A stretch of 11,994 bases of DNA, from assembly GCA_016650415.1 (NCBI GenBank), contig JAENVU010000021.1, forward strand, positions 1 through 11,994. The letters run 5' to 3'. Source of the stretch: Acidimicrobiia bacterium. Its GTDB lineage: Bacteria > Actinomycetota > Acidimicrobiia > IMCC26256 > JAENVU01. The notes beneath the pieces were generated by a model that was given only the letters and a program-made list of their open reading frames with translations, did no database searches and had not been told where the DNA came from. How positions within the stretch are numbered: position 1 is the first letter of the stretch; every line of letters starts with the position of its first letter. Made by a program: the position numbers and the translations under genes. Shown piece after piece: positions 7,743 to 11,994 of the stretch.

Positions 7743-7751
7743 CGGCGGAGG

Positions 7752-8894
7752 ATGACCGTCATCGACTCGGATCAACACCTCGTGGAATCTCGTGGCCTCT
7801 GGCGGGAGTACGTCGACCCGGCCGACCGCGATCTCGCACTGACGATCGACGACGATGCGGTGGGCAACGCCTGGCTCATGGGGCAAGGCGAGCGGTTGGG
7901 GCTCGCCGAGGTCCAGACACCGGGCGAGACCGACGTCATCGGGGAACGGCACGAGCGGGCCCGGCGCGGCGAGGCACCCGCGGTTCGCTACGACGACGCA
8001 CTCCCCCGCGACCACTGGGATCCCGACGCCCGGGTGGCACGGCTCGACGCGATGGGCATCGACGAGGCCGTGCTCTTCCCCAACTACGGCCTGTTGTGGG
8101 AACGGCGGCTCACCGCGGATCGGGCGGCACTGCTGGCGAACATGCGGGCCTGGAACCGCTGGTGTGCCGCGGTCGCCGGCACGGCGCGGCTCCATCCCGT
8201 TGCGCACCTCTCGCTCTCCGACCTCGACTGGCTGGACGCCGAACTCGCCGCGCTGGCAGCCGCCGGGGTCAAGACCGCGATGATCGCACCGGCGCTCGTC
8301 GACGGTCGCCCGCTCTCGCACCCCGATCTCGACCGGGCGTGGGCTGCGTTCGTGACCCACGACATCGCGCCGGTCTTCCACGTGGCCGACCAACCCCGCG
8401 TGTTCGACGACGCCTGGTATCCGCCCGACGGCACCAACTTCGTTCCGGTCCTCGATTCGGTGTTCCTCTCCACCGCCGCCGCGCTCGCCTGCACCGATCT
8501 CATCGTGCATGGAGTGCTCGAACGGCATCCGGCATTGCGCATCGGCATCGTCGAACTCTCCGCAGTGTGGGTCCCGATGTTCCTGATGATGCTCGACGGT
8601 GGGTACGACTTCACCGCCCGACTCAACGGGAGCGTGCCCGCTCCCCTCTCTCTCCGCCCGAGCGAGTACTTCCGGCGTCAGGTGCGCGTCTCGTCGTTCT
8701 CCTACGAACTCCCCGAGAACATCCGCGCCCAGCTCCAGGGCGCGGACCTGCTCATGGCGTGCTCGGACTTCCCCCACTCGGAAGGCACTGCGACCCCGCT
8801 CGACGATTACGCCGCGACCGGCCGCTACGGCATCGACCCCGACCGCGCGCCCGGCCTGTTCGCCGACAACGCCGCCTTCCTCCTCGGCCGCTGA
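7752..8894 (+). CDS. Amidohydrolase family protein, ACMSD-like TIM barrel
   Basis: This 380-residue protein belongs to the amidohydrolase_2 group, which includes 2-amino-3-carboxymuconate-6-semialdehyde decarboxylase and related nonoxidative decarboxylases and hydrolases. The N-terminal metal motif DxH is at 7-9 (VIDSDQHL). His210 (VFHV), His253 (VHGVLERHPALRIGIVE, 252-268) and Asp339 in CSDFPHSEG match the remaining ligands and catalytic Asp. The segment VARLDAMGIDEAVLFPN (95-111) is typical of the family in Actinobacteria. Its start is set by AGGAG nine bases upstream. It lies 12 bases after the sulfatase gene, so the two probably act on one compound, for example a desulfated aromatic that is then decarboxylated or ring-cleaved (inference). 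Exact reaction unknown. Confidence 0.92.
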   Translation: MTVIDSDQHLVESRGLWREYVDPADRDLALTIDDDAVGNAWLMGQGERLGLAEVQTPGETDVIGERHERARRGEAPAVRYDDALPRDHWDPDARVARLDAMGIDEAVLFPNYGLLWERRLTADRAALLANMRAWNRWCAAVAGTARLHPVAHLSLSDLDWLDAELAALAAAGVKTAMIAPALVDGRPLSHPDLDRAWAAFVTHDIAPVFHVADQPRVFDDAWYPPDGTNFVPVLDSVFLSTAAALACTDLIVHGVLERHPALRIGIVELSAVWVPMFLMMLDGGYDFTARLNGSVPAPLSLRPSEYFRRQVRVSSFSYELPENIRAQLQGADLLMACSDFPHSEGTATPLDDYAATGRYGIDPDRAPGLFADNAAFLLGR

Positions 8895-8982
8895 CGGACG
8901 CACGTTCCGCGCGCTGGCGGGTTCGAGTGACGTGACTCTTGGGTGGTTGGCACCACGAGCCCCGAGCAAGCAATCTGTACGC

Positions 8983-9342
8983 GTGGCGGTTTCGCTTCTC
9001 GATACATCCGGCGAACTGGTGTCGCCGCCGATCTGGGTGGACCACAACGATCCGACCCCTCGTCTCGACGCAAGCGAGACGCAAGCGGATCTCGCTCGCA
9101 ACGGGATCGTTCTGGCAGATGGGCTCAGGCTGCTCCTCTACGACGACGACGCCGAAGACGGCAAGGTCGACGACTTGCTCGCCATCGGGATCGTGCGTTT
9201 CGACGGCGGCCTCGGTCGTTGGGTCGCCGACATCTCGCGAGATTTCGCTGACGGTGCCTACGTGCACTTCTCGGGCGTAGACGCAGCTACACAGGTGCGG
9301 TGGCTGCGCCATCGCCCCGAGAACGGCCAGCCGTACGCATAA
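8983..9342 (+). CDS. Uncharacterised small acidic protein
   Basis: I do not recognise this 119-residue protein. It is acidic and has two visible parts: residues 1-40 include PPIWVDHNDPTPRLDASE, and the middle reads GLRLLLYDDDAEDGKVDD followed by an alternating segment IGIVRFDGGLGRWVADI, which suggests a small beta-sheet fold. The C-terminal tail is YVHFSGVDAATQVRWLRHRP. No membrane segment or signal peptide is seen. The start is uncertain: GTG 8983 is preferred because the ordered sequence begins there, but GTG 8932 in frame would give 136 residues. No strong Shine-Dalgarno is present at either; a TTGGCA at 8947-8952 could be a -35 element for leaderless initiation at 8983. It precedes the PIN-domain gene by 74 bases on the same strand. 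T-ending codons are commoner than in the genes to the left. Confidence 0.65.
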   Translation: MAVSLLDTSGELVSPPIWVDHNDPTPRLDASETQADLARNGIVLADGLRLLLYDDDAEDGKVDDLLAIGIVRFDGGLGRWVADISRDFADGAYVHFSGVDAATQVRWLRHRPENGQPYA

Positions 9343-9416
9343 CCGCCGAGGCGCTCGCGCGTGATCGCCGTGCGTGCTGGGTTTCGGGAACGCTGCCGTC
9401 GTGTTAGCCCTATGTC

Positions 9417-9953
9417 ATGCGGGACGAGAGAGCGAAGCTCTACCCGGAAGACCCGATGCCAGCGTACGAAGCGGCGCGCGCCGACGGGCATCGAAGTCGG
9501 GGGACCTGGCTCATCGTTGACTGCAACGGCTACGACTTTCTGGTCGCTGCCGACGAGATCAAGCAAGCGGCGATCGAGGCGCACAAGTCCGGTCGGGTCA
9601 CCTTCGCCATGACTCATATCCAGTACGACGAGATCCTCGATATCCCGGACGACAAGGCGGCGAAGCGCTCGGCGATCCTGGAAATTCCGTACGTGTTCAC
9701 GCCGACGTACGGATTCATGCTCGACTTGTCGCGGCTCGGGTACGCGCGTCTCGTCGGTGATGCGATCGAGGTGGATAGGTTCCGTAGCGAAGATCGGAAC
9801 CACTCGGAAGACGCGCTCCTTGCCGCTACAGCTGAGTTCGAGAAGGCGATCCTCGTCACAAACGACGACCGCCTGACGAACGTTGCGGCGCGTTTTGGCG
9901 ACGGCGTTGAGGTTTGGCGACCCGAGCGTTTGGTCGAGTTCCTGAGAACCTGA
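9417..9953 (+). CDS. PIN-domain nuclease-like protein
   Basis: The 178-residue protein has the layout of a PIN domain, a metal-dependent RNase fold common in VapC toxins. The four expected acidic positions are visible: Asp35 (WLIVDCNGYDFL), Glu72 (THIQYDEILDIPDD), Asp132 (NHSEDALLAATAEFE) and Asp150/151 (AILVTNDDRLTNVAARFG). It ends with a typical strand-helix GVEVWRPERLVEFL. It is longer than ordinary VapC toxins (about 130-140 residues) because of a charged N-terminal extension of about 30 residues and a longer middle. No standard antitoxin (AbrB, MetJ/Arc or Phd type) is recognisable immediately upstream; the 119-residue protein 74 bases before it does not resemble one. ATG 9417 was chosen; ATG 9456 would remove 13 residues. 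Codons such as GTT, CGT and TTT are more frequent than in the catabolic genes. Whether it is a toxin, a housekeeping RNase or a DNA-repair factor is open. Confidence 0.75.
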   Translation: MRDERAKLYPEDPMPAYEAARADGHRSRGTWLIVDCNGYDFLVAADEIKQAAIEAHKSGRVTFAMTHIQYDEILDIPDDKAAKRSAILEIPYVFTPTYGFMLDLSRLGYARLVGDAIEVDRFRSEDRNHSEDALLAATAEFEKAILVTNDDRLTNVAARFGDGVEVWRPERLVEFLRT

Positions 9954-10099
9954 CACGCATGGCTCGGGTGACATTGGCGCGCCCTTGGGTGGGCCGCGGT
10001 GATGCCAACGGACGAACATCGGGTTATGGCTCCCCGACGCCGACACCGCGACACCCGCGGCTCGACCCGGTTCCCGAAAGCAGTGTCACACCCCCCTGG

Positions 10100-10105
10100 T
10101 AAAAT
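10100..10105 (+). promoter_or_regulatory. -10 box of the DUF222-HNH gene promoter
   Basis: TAAAAT differs from the TATAAT consensus at one position and stands out in this G+C-rich region. It would start transcription near 10112, leaving a leader of roughly 55 bases before ATG 10168. I see no convincing -35 hexamer at the right distance. Confidence 0.5.
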
Positions 10106-10121
10106 TCGCACATACGTTCGG
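10106..10121 (+). promoter_or_regulatory. Putative LexA (SOS) operator
   Basis: TCGCACATACGTTCGG matches the actinobacterial SOS box TCGAAC-N4-GTTCGA at all but two of its twelve specified positions. The right half-site core GTTCG is perfect and the left CGAAC core has one change (CGCAC). The central ATAC also fits the RNRY spacer described for the Gram-positive box. It directly abuts the -10 box and covers the expected transcription start, the right place for a repressor. Binding is inferred, not shown. Confidence 0.5.
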
Positions 10122-10138
10122 ACCTTTTGCACGGTACG

Positions 10139-10150
10139 GATTCGCGAATC
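10139..10150 (+). repeat. Perfect 12-base palindrome in the leader of the HNH gene
   Basis: GATTCGCGAATC is its own reverse complement and ends directly before the Shine-Dalgarno sequence. It could be a protein-binding site or a short RNA hairpin controlling translation. It may also be chance. Confidence 0.5.
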
Positions 10151-10160
10151 GAGGAGGTGA
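10151..10160 (+). promoter_or_regulatory. Strong ribosome binding site of the HNH gene
   Basis: GAGGAGGTGA is nearly complementary to the 16S rRNA 3' end and lies seven bases before ATG 10168. It is the best Shine-Dalgarno sequence in the window and fixes that start. Confidence 0.8.
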
Positions 10161-10167
10161 AACCAGG

Positions 10168-11364
10168 ATGCTGGAGCGGTTGGTGGGCGAGGCTCGCGCC
10201 CTGGTGGCCGGTCTCGATGTCGACGATCTGTCCGGTGCTGCGGCGCGCGAATTGGTAGCGGGGTTCGCCGAGCTCGAACGACTCGCCGTATCCGGGAAGT
10301 TGTTGGCGACCGGACGTCTGGTCGCCTCGGGGGTCGGGCCGGGTGACGACTCATTCCGCGATGTCGACGACTGGCTCGCATCCCTCTCCGGCACGACCGT
10401 CGGCGCGGCCCGAGCTGCGACCAAAGCCAGCGTCCGGGTCCTCGACCAGCCGGTCGTGCACGCCGCGGTCCGAAGCGGAATGCTGTCGGGACCGCAGACC
10501 GAGTTGGTCACGAATGCGACCGCCGCCGATCCCGACGCCGCCCCGAGTTTGGTAGATCTTGCCCAGTCGGCTGGGGTAAAGGGCCTGCGGTCAGAGTGTG
10601 ATCGGGTGATCGCCGCCGCCGCGTCGCGGGAACAGGAGTACGCCACCGCGGAACGCGTGCACGGACAACGTTCGTTGCGGCACACCACGACCGCAGACGG
10701 ATCCGGGATGATCGTCATGACCGGCCCGTCGGATCGGACCGCGCTGGTCATGGCCGCGCTCGAACCATTCGAACGATCCATCTTCGATACCAACCGCAAA
10801 GCCGGGAACCCGGACCATCCTGATGCGGTCGCGTTCGACGCGCTCGCCGAACTCGCGAAGACATCCGCCGCGAGCACTCCCGATGCGAAGCGCGGCGGTC
10901 GACCGTTGGCGACGTTGAACCTGCATGTCTCGCAGGCCGCCTACGAACGCGGATACACCGTGCCCGGTGAGGTGTGTGAGATCGAGGGGGCCGGGCCCAT
11001 TCCGGTCAGCACCGCCTACCGGCTCGGGTCCGACGCCATCATCAAGGCCCTCGTGACCAACGGAACGGACGTCGCCCGCGTCGTCACGCTGGGCCGGTCG
11101 ATCCCGGCCGCGTTGCGGACCGCGGTCGAGACTCGGGACCGGGTCTGTGTCATCGAGGGCTGCGAGGTGGATCGGCATCTCGAGATCGACCACAACGTCC
11201 CGTACGCCCAGGGCGGCGCGACGTCACTGGAAAACCTCGACCGGCTCTGTCATCACCACCACGGGGTCAAAACCCGCAGGGATCTGCGAAGACTTGGGCC
11301 GCCGGGCCGACAACGGCTGGTCGACAGCGTCGAATACGAGACCGCGTTCATCCGCGCGGCCTGA
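10168..11364 (+). CDS. DUF222 domain HNH endonuclease (13E12 repeat family)
   Basis: The 398-residue protein has the helical DUF222 region over about residues 1-300 (ELVAGFAELERLAVSGKLL, ASLSGTTVGAARAATKAS, VRSGMLSGPQTELV) and a C-terminal HNH nuclease at 326-370. In the nuclease, Cys327, Cys332, Cys361 and His365 look like zinc ligands. EIDHNVPYAQGG (339-350) holds the catalytic DH, and LENLDRLCHHHHG (354-366) supplies the Asn and final His. All HNH residues are intact, so it should be active. The family is multi-copy in mycobacteria and many Actinobacteria and often behaves like a mobile or selfish element; its function is unclear. Initiation is supported by GAGGAGGTGA. A strong -10 box with an overlapping LexA-like operator suggests DNA-damage induction. 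It converges with the LLM oxidoreductase gene with 37 bases between stops. Confidence 0.95.
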   Translation: MLERLVGEARALVAGLDVDDLSGAAARELVAGFAELERLAVSGKLLATGRLVASGVGPGDDSFRDVDDWLASLSGTTVGAARAATKASVRVLDQPVVHAAVRSGMLSGPQTELVTNATAADPDAAPSLVDLAQSAGVKGLRSECDRVIAAAASREQEYATAERVHGQRSLRHTTTADGSGMIVMTGPSDRTALVMAALEPFERSIFDTNRKAGNPDHPDAVAFDALAELAKTSAASTPDAKRGGRPLATLNLHVSQAAYERGYTVPGEVCEIEGAGPIPVSTAYRLGSDAIIKALVTNGTDVARVVTLGRSIPAALRTAVETRDRVCVIEGCEVDRHLEIDHNVPYAQGGATSLENLDRLCHHHHGVKTRRDLRRLGPPGRQRLVDSVEYETAFIRAA

Positions 11365-11401
11365 TCAGCCGTGCCCACCGTCGGCAAACCGCGTGGCGAC
11401 C

Positions 11402-11994
11402 TCAGCGGTCGCGGAGGGCGGCGGCGAGTTCGCCGAAGCGGGTGAAGGTGTCGCGGTCCGAACGGTACGTGAGACCCGCGTGGTACAGCACCGGCTGCAC
11501 ATCGGTGCCGCGTAACGCGCCCATCCGTTCCACGATGCGATCGGGCATCTCGGCCCAGGTGCCTTCGACGAGGAAGTGGTCGAGGGTCTCGTCGTCGATC
11601 AGCGCAGTCATCCCCGCCATGTCGCCCGCCTTCTGGGCGGCGCGCAAGGCTTCGGTCGTCCCGGGCTTGCCGATCTGCTCGAACACGAACGCGTAGTTCG
11701 GCGTCGAGCCGTAGAAGCCGATCATGGTGCGGGTCGTCTCTCGCCACTTCGCCCGCTCCTCCGGGGTGTCGCCCGCGGCGGTGAAGACCGGGACGAACAC
11801 CGTGAAGTCGTCGAGCACATCGGTGCCGCGACCAACACGCAGGTTCGGGAGCAGCGTCTCCTCGTGATAGGTCGGCGAGTTCAAAGGGTGGACGTGCACA
11901 CCGTCGGCGACGGCCGCGGTCATGCGCAGCATCCACGGATTGACCGCCGCCAGATCGACGGGCGGGTCGGGCACGTCGATCGGGCCCGGCGACC
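11402..11994 (-). CDS. LLM class F420-dependent oxidoreductase, C-terminal part
   Basis: The gene enters from the right edge of the window and only the last 196 or so residues are present; its start lies outside. The sequence is the C-terminal half of a luciferase-like TIM-barrel enzyme that uses coenzyme F420: a strand entering PPVDLAAVNPWMLRMTAAVA, then DGVHVHPLNSPTYHEE and LPNLRVG, then a helical part with ERAKWRETTRTMIGFYGSTP and NYAFVFEQIG. It ends with DTFTRFGELAAALRDR, as in actinobacterial members annotated as F420-dependent oxidoreductases. The first apparent start in the frame (GTG at 11974) is internal, since conserved family sequence continues past it to the edge. Such enzymes transfer hydride between F420 and substrates including alcohols, ketones and xenobiotics. 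The substrate is unknown, but the gene suits the catabolic surroundings. Confidence 0.88.
   Translation of the reverse strand, partial: SPGPIDVPDPPVDLAAVNPWMLRMTAAVADGVHVHPLNSPTYHEETLLPNLRVGRGTDVLDDFTVFVPVFTAAGDTPEERAKWRETTRTMIGFYGSTPNYAFVFEQIGKPGTTEALRAAQKAGDMAGMTALIDDETLDHFLVEGTWAEMPDRIVERMGALRGTDVQPVLYHAGLTYRSDRDTFTRFGELAAALRDR

Noticed and set aside
7314..9101. A 595-codon open frame on the minus strand
   Set aside because: It is antisense to the sulfatase C-terminus and the whole ACMSD-like gene, both of which have clear catalytic motifs. Its composition is Arg/Asp/Glu/His-rich without domains.
10013..10026. A second LexA-like site (CGAAC-ATCG-GGTTA) before the HNH gene
   Set aside because: The left half-site is perfect but the right half is not, and the position is too far upstream of the -10 box to be convincing.
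9954..10099. Intergenic stretch before the HNH promoter, searched for a tRNA, small RNA or small gene
   Set aside because: No cloverleaf, no strong hairpin with a T-run and no small frame with a ribosome binding site was seen.

Overview
The window is very G+C-rich, gene-dense and strongly codon-biased. It carries gene families typical of high-GC Actinobacteria: a DUF222/13E12-type HNH protein, an F420-dependent luciferase-like oxidoreductase, a mycobacterial-type long arylsulfatase and actinobacterial amidohydrolases. Several starts look leaderless, with a TANNNT box just upstream. My best guess is an actinobacterium, possibly of the Acidimicrobiia; this is inferred from gene content and style, because no rRNA or marker gene is present.

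Layout. Bases 72-908 (-) encode an enoyl-CoA hydratase/isomerase-family protein, divergent from an SDR dehydrogenase at 954-1742 (+). A 220-residue unrecognised coiled-coil protein follows at 1847-2509 (+), just after a run of nine G. Converging on it is a Rossmann-fold dihydrodipicolinate-reductase-like dehydrogenase at 2521-3567 (-), which is divergent from an N-acyl-D-amino-acid deacylase-type amidohydrolase at 3614-5368 (+). A probable two-gene operon comes next: a cytoplasmic-type arylsulfatase at 5448-7739 and an ACMSD-like amidohydrolase at 7752-8894. The right-hand part changes character, with more T-ending codons and small or defence-like genes. It holds an unrecognised 119-residue acidic protein (8983-9342), a PIN-domain nuclease-like protein (9417-9953), and a DUF222-HNH endonuclease (10168-11364) with a good -10 box overlapped by an SOS/LexA-box-like palindrome. 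The window closes with the C-terminal part of an F420-dependent LLM oxidoreductase (11402-11994, -), cut by the window edge.

How the genes may work together. The left two thirds plus the last gene look like a dispersed catabolic neighbourhood: sulfate-ester removal, amide or C-C bond cleavage by amidohydrolases, redox steps by SDR, Rossmann and F420 enzymes, and acyl-CoA processing by the crotonase-fold protein. The substrate cannot be read from the sequence. The block 8983-11364 looks like an inserted or accessory nuclease patch. I did not find a convincing, completely new multi-gene system. The most testable novelties are the LexA-like operator on the HNH gene, the small-protein/PIN neighbourhood, and the poly-G tract in the leader of the coiled-coil gene. 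No intergenic gap exceeds about 215 bases, and I saw no tRNA, rRNA, CRISPR array or insertion sequence.
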